Positions 24,220-34,294 of a stretch of DNA of 64,000 nucleotides are shown piece by piece. A program made the position numbers and the translations under genes. The DNA comes from Cornus controversa (taxonomy: Eukaryota > Streptophyta > Magnoliopsida > Cornales > Cornaceae): assembly GCA_026545225.1 (NCBI GenBank), contig CM048849.1, positions 31,630,336 through 31,694,335 of the forward strand, read 5' to 3'. The notes below the pieces were generated by a model, which saw only the letters and a list, made by a program, of their open reading frames with translations, was not told the DNA's origin and did not search any database. Numbering within the stretch: the stretch's first letter is position 1; each line of letters begins with the position of its first letter.

Positions 24220-25800
24220 TTACTGTTTTTTGTCCTCTAATTTTGGAATTTTGAATTTGTGGAAAGACAATGAAGTTATATATAATATGCATCTCTTTGC
24301 CCTCTGTTTTTTATCAGGATTATGTGGATCAACAAAACCCTTAGGTTGAGCTACATACACTTTTTCTTGCAAAATTCTATTTAGAAAAATATTTTTAACA
24401 TCCATTTGAAATAATTTAAATTTAAAGTGACATGCAAGAGCAAGAAGAAGACGAATAGACTCAAGTCTAGCAATCAGAACTTTGAAGAGATTCATCAACA
24501 TTCTTATGTTCAAACTGAGCCATATGACATGAGTGTCCTACACTATCTCGGACTCTACTCCTAGTATTTCTTTCCTCCCATGGCCCTATCACATTGGTCA
24601 ATGGATGATTACAACAAACCCTAGAACTTCCAGACATTGGGACTTCCTCATGTGGTGTAGGATTTTCTATTTGTGCATGTGTATCATCAATTACTTCCAC
24701 AATTTCATTATCACCTACATGCTCATCTACATCCTCAATCTCTTCCTCACTTTCTTTCTCAACATCTCTCTCACTAGGTTCACCATCAGGTAACCCTAAG
24801 GTGTTTATCCTTCTTCTTCCTCAGGTTGATCATGTATCTCTTTCGGCCTTGAGTCATCAATCACAACATTAATAGACTTCATTACAACTTTAGTGCGACG
24901 GTTATACACCGTATATGCCCGACTGTTCAAAGCATACCCCAAAAAGTATCATTCATCACTTCTAGAGTCAAATTTTCCTAAATTTTTCCTATCTCTAAGG
25001 ATATAACATTTACTCCCAAAGACTCTAAAGTGTTTAATATTGGGCGTCTTTCTATACCACAATTCATATACAGTCTTTTTAGTTCCAGGCCCAAGGTACA
25101 CCCTGTTTAAAACACGACAAGCAGTACTAACAGCTTCAGCCCAAAAATGTTTAGCTAACTTACTTTCATGAAGCATAGTACGTGTCATATCTGCAATTGT
25201 CCTATTCTTTCTTTCAGCTACACCATTATGCTGAGGTGTTTTAGGTGCAAAAAATTCATGACTTATGCCAAGATTATCACAATATTCAATGTAAGGTCTA
25301 GGTTCAAACTTACCTCCCATATCACTCCTAACACGAGTTATTGCATATCATTTCTCATTCTAGATCATTTGGCAAATTGACCTGAAGAACACAAAAATAT
25401 TAGATTTTTCTCTCAAGAAAATAATAAAAGTAAATCCAGAGAAATCATCAACCATTACAAGTATATACTTTTTACCACTTGTGCTTTGAGTTCTTATTGG
25501 ACCCATTAAATCCATATGAATCAGTTCCAATGGTCTTGAAGTGACTTGATGCTTAAGTCTCTTATATGACACTTTAGTTTGCTTACCTAATTGATATGGT
25601 CTACATACCTCATCTGTTGGACTTTTCAATTTAGGCAAACCTCGAACTCGTTCATGATTAGACAAACTTATCAAATCATTATAATTCACATGACCAAGTC
25701 TCCTATGCCACAAAATAACTTCATTAGTCACAGCAGAAAAACACATATGTGAAGGATCTGAAAATATCACATAACAATTTTTAGGAGTTCAAAACACTTT
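24220..25800 (-). pseudogene. Ty1/copia pol remnant, unit 1
   Basis: Read on the minus strand, the order is pre-integrase zinc-finger region and integrase start (25360-25770: LWHRRLGHVNYNDL, then LIHMDLMGPI and VMVDDFSGFTF), integrase core (24949-25320: FFAPKTPQHNGVAERKNR), then an RT start (24220-24513: RLLLALACHFKFKLFQMDVK). Integrase before RT marks the copia order. Stops and frame shifts lie between the parts. The RT breaks off after a QPKGFVDP motif, so most of RT and all of RNase H are missing. It is a dead copy, shared with unit 2 at 51821-53310. Confidence 0.85.
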
Positions 25801-26275
25801 AACCTTATTCCTTACTCGTCAATACCCAACGATTCAACTATATAATTACTTGGACCCAACACATTGTAAGAGAAACACTAATCAAAGAAAAGTATCCGGT
25901 CGGACCATTTTTAGTATTAGACGTACAAGCTGTCACCTGTCCATTGACTCAGAAGGAATTAAATCAATTCTAAGCATTCATCCCACTATGTCAGCAGTAC
26001 AATTAAGACATACCATATCTAAAAATCATGATATCACAGTACTACCAATAGTCGTACTCAATTGACTAACCTCTAGTCCCCAACACCCGTGCAATGATAT
26101 AGGTCAATGTTAATAAGTTATCACATGCTATGTAATCCATGATCAACTAACTACATAACATAACAATATGTTATCATTTCGCAAGTAACACATAAGCATG
26201 CTTCTTAATACACATTTAACTACATAAACATGTTCTCAAATCAACACATAACACATATCGCATGTTATCAACTAA

Positions 26276-26487
26276 GGCCCTGTTTGGATTGGCTTTTGAA
26301 AAGCGGCTTTCGGCTTTTTAAGCTCAAAAGTCGTTTTGAAGAGTGTTTGGATTGGTAAGGCGGAAGAGCTTCGGAGCCCAAAAAGAGCGTTTAAAGGAAG
26401 CTGGGGGGTACCAGCTTCCTGATTTAGCTTCTACTTCTCTTTTTCTTCTGCGTAAAAGCCGAAGCAAAAGCTCTGCCAAACAAGGCC
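26276..26487. mobile_element. Tourist-like (PIF/Harbinger) MITE
   Basis: A 212-bp element whose ends are GGCCCTGTTTGG and CCAAACAAGGCC, inverted repeats of 12 bp with one mismatch and further similarity inside. It is flanked by TAA on both sides (26273-26275 and 26488-26490). The paralogous position in the next unit (about 53810-53820, CAACTAAGTATTT) is empty with a single TAA. A 3-bp TAA duplication and these ends fit the Tourist group. No coding capacity. Confidence 0.88.
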
Positions 26488-26734
26488 TAAGTATTTTTCT
26501 ATTTCAAAACATAACATATAACGGATAACATGTTGTTATAAAGTAAACACTTAACATTTTTATCATGTAAGCACATTTCACATGCACATAAGCTCTTATA
26601 TCAACTATGTCATATCTACAAGCGTTTTTAGGTTATCAAACTCAAAGTTCTAACCTATCTGAAACTACATGTGATACAACCCTTACCCGTCATCCCTAGG
26701 TATTCAACCTAGTTAAGCTCTTATAACAAGCTAT

Positions 26735-26746
26735 GTTCAGATACCA
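26735..26746 (-). other. Primer-binding site (initiator tRNA-Met type), unit 1/2 LTR element
   Basis: Minus strand TGGTATCTGAAC lies 3 bases from the LTR end at 26750. The copy in the next unit reads TGGTATCAGAAC, close to the TGGTATCAGAGC used by many plant LTR elements for initiator methionine tRNA. Confidence 0.6.
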
Positions 26747-26749
26747 ATC

Positions 26750-29700
26750 TGTCACTCCCTAATTTTCGTCACCAACAAATTTAAGGTGAACCTGTCCACT
26801 AAGCCCAAATGGACCCTATTTACTCTCAAATATCACAAAATTTTAACTCTATTCTTGCACATAAATGTTCACAAACTCCTCCTTAACCAAATATAATGGA
26901 CCCTACATCAAGCCACATCTCCATAATGAAAATTTCATTTATTCACACACATGAGTCACTCAATTTTGGGACCCAACTCCTGTGATTCGAATTTGCTACT
27001 AAGACCAATACCATTGGATAGAGAATTTAAAAATACTCAATTTAAAAAAAAATCACACTCAATTCCGATCTAAAACGAAGAAATTACACCTGTTTGAAAT
27101 TTGGGTGCAAATGAAATTCTCCAGGATTCCTTTAGTTGGCTGGAGGGTAGTTTCATCTAGCTGAAAGTTCTCTTTCAGCCGGATGAAACCTCCTTTAGCT
27201 TTCTAAAACCAGGTACGTATTTGCAAACATTCGGGATCTTGCACTTTCAGTCGACTACTGTAGAGCCTAGGCGACCGAAAGTGCCCAGAGGATTAAAACT
27301 TGTATTTTTCAAGCCCAAATGTATTCCACCACTATACCAATTCATAATCAAACTTGAAACATTATTAAAACCTATTCAAAAAGGAAAAAATATGTATATC
27401 CCTCTTATTAATTCAAAGTAGACACTTTTGGATGTGTGTCCCCCCAATGGCCATTCTAATGCCTTAAATTTTCAACCAAGGGCATTCATACATTCCATAT
27501 AATTAACCTTTAAATCATAAACATTCTTGGACATTATTGAAAATACCATCATCATTTGCAACATCATGCATTTACCATACTCAAAACATACATATAGAGG
27601 ATGAAATCATCAAACACAATTACAACATGTTTTTGAAATATAAAAGCAACACATTAAAGTCTATGTTTCCATACATATATTAAATGCACTAAGTCCACAT
27701 CCCGGATGTGCCAAATAGCAAAAATAACTAAAAAAAGAGTTCGATGACTCCCAATCCATCTTATAGTCACTCACAATCAACCACTTCCTTGTCAAGTCCT
27801 GAAAATGTTAATGTAGGGGATGAGTAAGTTCAACGGCTCAAAGTAATATGTTGTGCAATCCATTCAAGTTCACATTTCATATAATCGCATAAAGGCAATT
27901 CCAATGCATAGCCTAACTATGTGTCATGTTTCCTAGAATTCTAGTCAAACTACATCGTCTATTTTCATAGCATACTCATCACATATATTTGACAATCACG
28001 CAATTCATCACATGCTTCATTACATAATCCATCATATCTATAACATATGATTTAATCGAATTTATCCACAATTCCTCTTAATTCACAAAATTCACATTAA
28101 TTAATTCACATAAAACTCAACACAAAGTTACATTGCTCAAAAAATTAAACTCACATTCACACATATAAGCTTATCACGTTTCTCACATACATACGTACAT
28201 AACGATGCATTGCACCCAATACATATCCTATGTCCATTCTTGCATGTCATGTAATAAATCATAATGGCACATGTATACATTCCAATTCTAAAGTTATGTT
28301 TTTCAATAAATTCATCAAAATTTCACATATGCAAGACAAGCCCCCATTTACACATTTAATCAATTCATACATTAACATTTATCAACCACTTCTAATTCAA
28401 AGAAACATTCATCAACAATCTAATGCAATAATGCATCTCCATAATCTTATATCATCATATATAGTATGAGTACATCTAGAAGGAACCACCTTAGCCAAGT
28501 TCTAGGCTTTGCACCCTAGGGCTCCGGGCCCTTATTATTTTCCAGCCTCCTCCCAAAATCAACAACCAATCATATAAGGTTCAAGTATGACAACACATAT
28601 TATTTCAATCGGATCCTAAGCCACTTGATTTTCATGCTAAAACATATTCATTTCATGTATATAACAATGAAACAATTCCACAACTCCAAGCACATCATAA
28701 GCCAATTGATTTCTTGCTAAAATATATATTTTCATGCATATCACAATGCAATATCAATTCTTTCACAAGGCATTCAAAATGCAATTGTTATATAATAGAT
28801 CATTCTCATGCATTTTGTCAAACATGTAAAACGCAACACGTTTAACATTGTCTCCACAACTATAAATCATATTAATATGCAACATATATCCACAATTGCT
28901 AGCACATAAGGTATGCATACACAATTTATATCATAGTTCACTTTGATACATGTTTCAACACACTTGTATTCAACAATATCATCAAAACATATACATATAC
29001 ATTAATGTATATAACTATCACCATAATTAACATGCGGAGACTAATATTAACAAGATTAAGCATAAATAAAGATGCAAGATCAATTTAAAACCACATCAAT
29101 TCCTAAGGAATCGATGATAAGGTGGAAAGAACACCCCTACCTAAATTCCAAGCCAAATTCTAAAAAAATTTCAAATCACCAAAAACTCGAACTGCTCCGA
29201 ATTCGATTCTCGAACCTTAGATGGGTAGATCGTAGAGAGGAGAACAACTCTCTCTTCTTGAGCTACCCCCAATTCCAAACTCTAGTTTGGCCCAAATCTT
29301 CAACCTTCACCAAATGGAGTTTTGAACTGATTTATTCGAAGAGAATGGTGAGGAGAAGACTTTTTCCTCTTGGATCAATCTTCAATTCTCTTTTTAATCC
29401 ATTTTAATCTTAGAGAAAAGTTGAGATGAAGTTGTAGTGAGAGGGAGATGAGAGATATGAGAGAAAATCAGATTTTTGTGTGAATTAATTGACTTAATTA
29501 ATTCTCTTTATAATTTCTCTCTTTACAACTAAGTCCCTCTCTTTCTTTTAATTAGCTCCTTGTTACTACTAACTCTCTACTAATCACATACTAACATTAT
29601 CTCTTCCCAACTTATTTTTTAAACTCCTAAATTATTCACGTACGCCCTTATGTTCAATCCCTAGACTTATGAAACTCTCACTAGTCATCCGACTCGTCCC

Positions 29701-29842
29701 GGTTCCCACACCCGAACTTAAAATTTTCTGAAAAGGTCCCACCGTACACAAAACAGATTTTTAAATCAATTTCTCATCTCTTATCACAACTAAAATATAA
29801 TTAATTGTAATTAAAATCAAAATAAATTTCAAAGGCTTTACA
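26750..29842 (-). mobile_element. Long LTR (3093 bp), 5' LTR of old element
   Basis: Plus-strand ends are TGTCACTCCC and GGCTTTACA. A primer-binding site abuts the left end, making this the 5' LTR of an element in minus orientation. The base run CGTTA after the right end equals the duplication around the solo LTR at 12653-15188. A copy of the same length lies at 54068-57160. The internal region to the left is non-coding for about 0.9 kb and then meets the copia remnant. Whether that remnant belongs to this element or is nested in it is unresolved. Confidence 0.6.
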
Positions 29843-30237
29843 CGTTACACCACCCAAATCATAAATCTGGAAAGAAGAGGAGGCAATATGTATTGCCATT
29901 ACTTATTGGAAAAAATAAAAATTAAAAATAACATGTCTCGCTGTCTTGGTCATTATTTTTTATTTTTTATTTTCATTCAGTCAATTTTTTACCAATTAAA
30001 CTAGAAAGGAAAATTAGAAATCCTTACTTGAAATAAAAATACCTTATCATATAGGAAATTAACTTCCTTTAGAAGAATTTAGTAAACTAGGACGTATATG
30101 TAATATACCGACTCTAGATAGAAACTACGAAGTCGGTTATTTAAGCATCCTTATTTATTCTCCTCTCTCCTTTCTCGTGTTGGAAACCTGCCCTAATGCA
30201 ATCGTCCTACTGACTCTAGATATATGGAAACTGCAGC

Positions 30238-30273
<36 letters not shown>

Positions 30274-31504
30274 CATGTATTTCCCTGAAAACCCTCACAT
30301 ATTAAAGAAAATAAGTGTTGATAACTCCTTTTATCAAAGAAGGTCGAAGAATTAATTAAAGTCTATGGAGATGGGAAAAAAGCCACATTTGATTTGTTAT
30401 TAAATTCATAAGGATTATATATAATTAAATTCATATTCGATTTGTTATTAATTGTATACCCAATTCGAAAAAAATATAAATTTTTTAAAAAAAAAAATTA
30501 ATTTCAAAAGAGGTTAGCAAATAATGAGTAGAAAAAAATTAGGGAAAAAATAAAATATAAAGAAAATAGAAGTAGAAAAGTTAGTATTTGACTTTTTATT
30601 AAAGAAAAAAACTATAAAGAAAGACAAAATAGAGAGAGGGAATAATAAGAAGGAAATGATGATAAAAAAATATTTTAATAGTATGTAAATATTATATATT
30701 GTAACATTAGATAATATATTTATAATAAATAATATATTATATTATTTCTGATTGGATTATTATTGCATAATCCATATCCGATTTATTTAGCTAACGGGTT
30801 ATCGAATTGAATGTCCAATTCATATCCTAATTATTGGCTCGAATTTGGATCAAAATTTAATCTATTGACAGGTCTAGTGGAGAGAGGACAGAGAGAGAGA
30901 TTTTCTATATTATAATTTTATACACGTCCCTTTATGCTTAATAGATACATGCCCTTTAACTTTTGTGGGGTTGCAAAAAAAAACAGAGCTTTTGTGGGGG
31001 AATCATATACTGTTACAACATTAGATAATATGTTTAGATTTTGTTTTTTTGTTCAGTGAAGAAAACATGTATTAAAAAGCAGAGCATATACTTTATACAA
31101 AAAGACATCCAAATCACGTTGGGCTAAAAAAGATGGACTAGCTTAAAATCCAACAAAAAAATCAGCACAAGAAAGAGAAGCCCAAGACATTGTAAAAATA
31201 AGAAGAAAGCCCAGTTGGTGTATCATGATCAAATGGTTGTGAGATTCAGCACAAAACACAGACATTGTGTTGCAATTGCGTGATGTAATTTAGGCTAGGT
31301 TTATCTTTTTGTGAGGAGCTTTTCTTGGATGGCTAATAATGAATAATTTCAAAATTAATATTAAAATTTTGTCTACCTTCAAATATATAAATGTTAAGGA
31401 AAGAAAATTTCAAAACACTTGGTTGCTTTGTCTCCTTTGAATTAGAAGTTTTCTGTAAAGCTTTTATTGAATTGCGAAAATCATTGAATACTTTAACTGA
31501 CAAG
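29843..31504. other. Intergenic sequence, unit 2 left part
   Basis: Non-coding sequence with a (TA)n(TG)n run at 30237-30273. It matches 57161-58810 closely by eye. It ends inside a short minus-strand open frame (31333-31509) shared with units 1 and 3, which the Tat element interrupts. Confidence 0.55.
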
Positions 31505-31509
31505 GAATG
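31505..31509. repeat. Target-site duplication of Tat element, left
   Basis: GAATG, identical to 45974-45978. The empty sites at 18492-18496 and 58811-58815 carry it once. Confidence 0.95.
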
Positions 31510-32306
31510 TGTACACACAAATTTCGTGTCCGAAAACCTAGGAACGAAATTGAGTAACAAACTGTTAATTTTATTAATTCAAGAAAAAGGGGTACAATTC
31601 TCTGTGGTCGATTCTTTTACAATAAAGAATCTTCCTCTGATTCAATCTCCTTGATTTTCGGTACAAGGGCTTCGAAAGCTTGTTCTTGAACCGGTAGTGA
31701 CGAGCTTTCTTCAAAACTTCAGGATTGAGGAAGGCTTGACTGGATTTTCGATCGAGGGCCGATAGAGCTTGATCTCGAACAGTGGATTGAAGGTCTTTGG
31801 AGAAGAACGGCACTTGTGTGGTGTGCTTGATGCTCTTCGTCTTCAGAACTTCGAAGGTTGAAGGTCTTTGAAGTAGAACAGCACTTGTGTGACGTGCTTG
31901 ATGTTCTTCGTCTTCAGAACTTCGAGTGTTGGTTGAGGCAGAGCTTCGGCAGAGCTTTGTGTTCTCTTGAACTCTTTGTCTCTGTGCTTTTCTGTCCTTC
32001 TGTCTCCCTCCCCTGAATGTGTAGGGTGACCTTGTATTTATAGGCAAAAGGGGTGGAGGTTTATTTTGGTAACTCCCCATTAATTGTGCCAACTTCCATA
32101 AAAAGAGATTTTGCCTCCTTTTATATGGAAATAAATTAAATTTAAATTTGAATTATCACACATGTGTTTTAAAGGCTTGAACCTTCACGATTTTGACACG
32201 TGTCTGTTGTTGGGACCCACAATCGTAGACTTAAATTGATCAAAAGTGTTTGACTTATTGACCAATCGGACGGTGATTAATCCATCATAAAATTTATGTG
32301 TCTACA
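31510..32306 (-). repeat. 3' LTR of the Tat element
   Basis: 797 bp, TG...CA ends. A TATAAATA box on the minus strand is at 32035-32042, followed downstream by an imperfect 71-bp tandem duplication (31785-31926). The open frame of 172 codons across the LTR starts upstream of the TATA box and is probably not translated. Confidence 0.95.
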
Positions 32307-32323
32307 AATTGCCCCCACTTCAA
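32307..32323 (-). other. Polypurine tract of the Tat element
   Basis: The minus strand reads TTGAAGTGGGGGCAATT directly before the TGTAGACAC start of the 3' LTR, the position and composition expected for plus-strand priming. Confidence 0.8.
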
Positions 32324-32412
32324 GTCTCGCGCTATATTGAGCTTGTCACTTTTTTTTTTTTTTTTTTTTTTTAGCGGGACTTGAAGTATTTAAATTTTTT
32401 TTTTTTTTTTGT

Positions 32413-32707
32413 CCAAACAAAATTGGAAATTTGAGAATCCTATTAGAAATAGGATATATAAATATATATATATATATATTTATTTATTTATTTTTTAACA
32501 GAATTGGAAATTTGAGAATCCTATTAGAAATAGGATTTTTTTTCTTTCCCAAACAGAATTGGAAATTTGAGAATCCTATTAGAAATAGGATTTTTTTTCT
32601 TTTCCAAACAAAATTGGAAACTTGAGAATCCTATTAGGAATAGGATTTCTTTTTTTCCTTTTCCAAACAGAATTGAAAATTTGATAATCCTATGTCAACC
32701 AGGATTC
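32413..32707. repeat. Five hairpin-forming tandem repeats
   Basis: Five copies (starting near 32413, 32497, 32549, 32603 and 32661) of a 52-84 bp unit. Each opens with an AAACAGAATTGGAAATTTGA-like phrase and is followed by ATCCTATT-AGA-AATAGGAT, an 8-bp inverted repeat with a 3-base loop. The last copy has lost the palindrome. T-rich spacers separate the copies. They lie immediately upstream of the antisense TATA box. Confidence 0.85.
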
Positions 32708-32865
32708 ATCCACCATTATATATATATATGTAGCCTACGCTTCAGACCCTTCACATCAGAGAATAATGGAGAGAAGTCCCACCAATTGAGAAGACTGGAG
32801 GAAAAGTTTCTTAAGCTGCTACCAAAAGAAAACGTAGAAGAAGGTCACACCAAACAACCGTAAGT
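32708..32865 (+). promoter_or_regulatory. Putative promoter, leader exon and splice donor of antisense PMD gene
   Basis: A TATATATATATA stretch (32717-32729) is followed by about 110 bp of non-repetitive leader and a consensus donor CC|GTAAGT with GT at 32860. The leader contains an ATG followed after six further codons by a stop. Promoter activity and the exact transcription start are inferred from motif spacing. Confidence 0.45.
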
Positions 32866-33232
32866 TTTTTTTTTTTTTTTCTTCTCTTCTCTTCTCTCTT
32901 CCAGCCGTCTCTCCCTTTTTTTTTTTTTTCTCTTCCAGCCGTCTTTCCCCTTTTTTTTTTTTCTTCTCTTCTCTTCTCTCTTCCAGCCGTCTCTCCTTTT
33001 TTTTTTTTTTTTTTTTTCTTCTCTTCTCTTCTCTCTTCCAGCCGTCTCTTCCTCTTTCCCCCCCTTTTTTTTTTTTTTTTTTTCTTCTTCTCTTCTCTTC
33101 TCTTCTCTCTTCCAGCCGTCTCTTCCTCTTTCCCCTTTTTTTTTTTTTTTTTTTCTTCCAGCCGTCTCATATTCTTTCCCTTTTTTTTTTTTTTTTTTTT
33201 TCTCTTCTCTTCCAGCCGTCTCATTTTTTTTT
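32866..33232 (+). repeat. Array of seven polypyrimidine-CAG modules
   Basis: Seven tandem copies of a T-tract, then CTTCTCTTCTCT, then CTTCCAG, then CCGTCTC. The CCAG occurrences are at 32901, 32935, 32983, 33038, 33112, 33158 and 33212. Each module has the form of a plant 3' splice site. Together they begin directly after the donor at 32860. On the opposite strand they give lysine/arginine-rich frames of no significance. Confidence 0.85.
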
Positions 33233-33578
33233 TTTTTTAAACAAAACAAAAAAATATATCTATATTGCTTATTATGGTGCCTACTAGTTTTGAACTTGAG
33301 ACCTCATAGAGAATTAGTACAATGTCATACCATCTCTGTTGCAATACCCTATGTATCCCCAAACCCTTGAAAAATAATATAACATGCAACTTAAATTTTT
33401 TTTTTTTTTTTTTTCACGTGCTGACTTTTTTTTTTTTTTTTACAGAAACTTGGAAACCAACTGACTTAAGGGAAGATACTCCAGCCACATAGGTATTTAT
33501 TTATTTATTTTATTTTAAAAAATTTTTTTTTTTTTCTCTTATAGTATGCCTCTGTAACATAAACTTGCAGAATAAAAG
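33233..33578 (+). other. Antisense leader: possible exon and intron ends
   Basis: A T-tract with TACAG (33441-33445) is followed by 47 bp ending CACATAG|GTATTT (donor GT at 33493). A further T-tract then ends in CTTATAG (33544) or CTTGCAG (33570). These are candidate splice sites for a small non-coding leader exon at 33446-33492. No transcript evidence is available. Confidence 0.3.
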
Positions 33579-34114
33579 TGGTTTTGAAGACTCCAACTGT
33601 GTGTACAATTGCGCTCTTGTGCACCAGTTTGGAAGGTGTGGTTTGAAAGACTCCGACTGTGTGTACAATTGCGCTCTTGTGCACCAGTCCGGAAGGCGTG
33701 ATTTAGAAGACTCCGACTGTGTGTACAATTGCGCTCTTGTGCACCAGTTTGGAAGGTGTGGTTTGGAAGACTCCGACTGTGTGTACAATTGCGCTCTTGT
33801 GCACCAGTCTGGAAGGCGTGGTTTGGAAGACTCCAACTGTGTGTACAATTGCGCTCTTGTGCACCAGTTTGGAAGGTGTGGTTTTGAAGACTCCGACTGT
33901 GTGTACAATTGCGCTCTTGTGCACCAGTCTGGAAGGCGTGGTTTGGAAGACTCCGACTGTGTGTACAATTGCGCTCTTGTGCACCAGTCTGGAAGGCGTG
34001 TTTTAGAAGACTCCGACTGTGTGTACAATTGCGCTCTTGTGCACCGGTCCGGAAGGCGTGGTTTGAGAGACTCCGACTGTGTGTACAATTGCGCTCTTGT
34101 GCACCAGTCTGGAA
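33579..34114. repeat. 60-bp minisatellite, about nine copies
   Basis: Nine copies at an exact 60-bp period, each with GTGTACAATTGCGCTCTTGT. Units alternate between a type with AGTTTGGAAGGTGTG and a type with AGTCTGGAAGGCGTG in copies 1-6, suggesting a 120-bp higher-order period. After that only the second type continues. The unit has no stop in any of the six frames and no ATG on either strand, so long open frames across it are a by-product of the repeat. It lies in the leader of the antisense PMD gene, ending about 180 bp before its ATG. Confidence 0.95.
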
Positions 34115-34294
34115 CAATGTTTGGCCAGAACTATCACCATTACCTTAAAACCATATTTCATGCAAGTTTGATTTTGTATTCATTTGAAACATTGTGGCAA
34201 AAATTACATTTTTAATTTCACACACCCTATTTTTTTTTTTTTACTTACAATTCTCTTTTTTTTTTTTTTTTCCAGCTCTTGATTCAAATCAATC

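Noticed and set aside
24220-26750. Copia remnant assigned firmly to the element with the 3-kb LTR
   Set aside because: The primer site and LTR suit an element in the same orientation, but about 0.9 kb of non-coding sequence separates them from the copia pol, and no gag is visible. Nesting is equally possible.
31574-32092. 172-codon open frame in both LTRs, minus strand
   Set aside because: It begins upstream of the LTR TATA box, so it would not be on the element's own transcript from its ATG. It resembles no protein I know and is duplicated only because the LTR is.
32811-33249. Lysine/arginine/glutamate-rich open frames on the minus strand
   Set aside because: They are the complement of T-tracts and CT repeats, have no complexity, and differ in frame between modules.
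33579-34114. CRISPR-like array
   Set aside because: It is a continuous 60-bp tandem repeat without unique spacers, in plant nuclear DNA.
33510-34215. Long open frames across the 60-bp minisatellite, including cysteine-containing 20-residue repeats
   Set aside because: All six frames are open because the unit lacks stops. No ATG lies within the array, and the longest plus-strand frame starts at a TTG.
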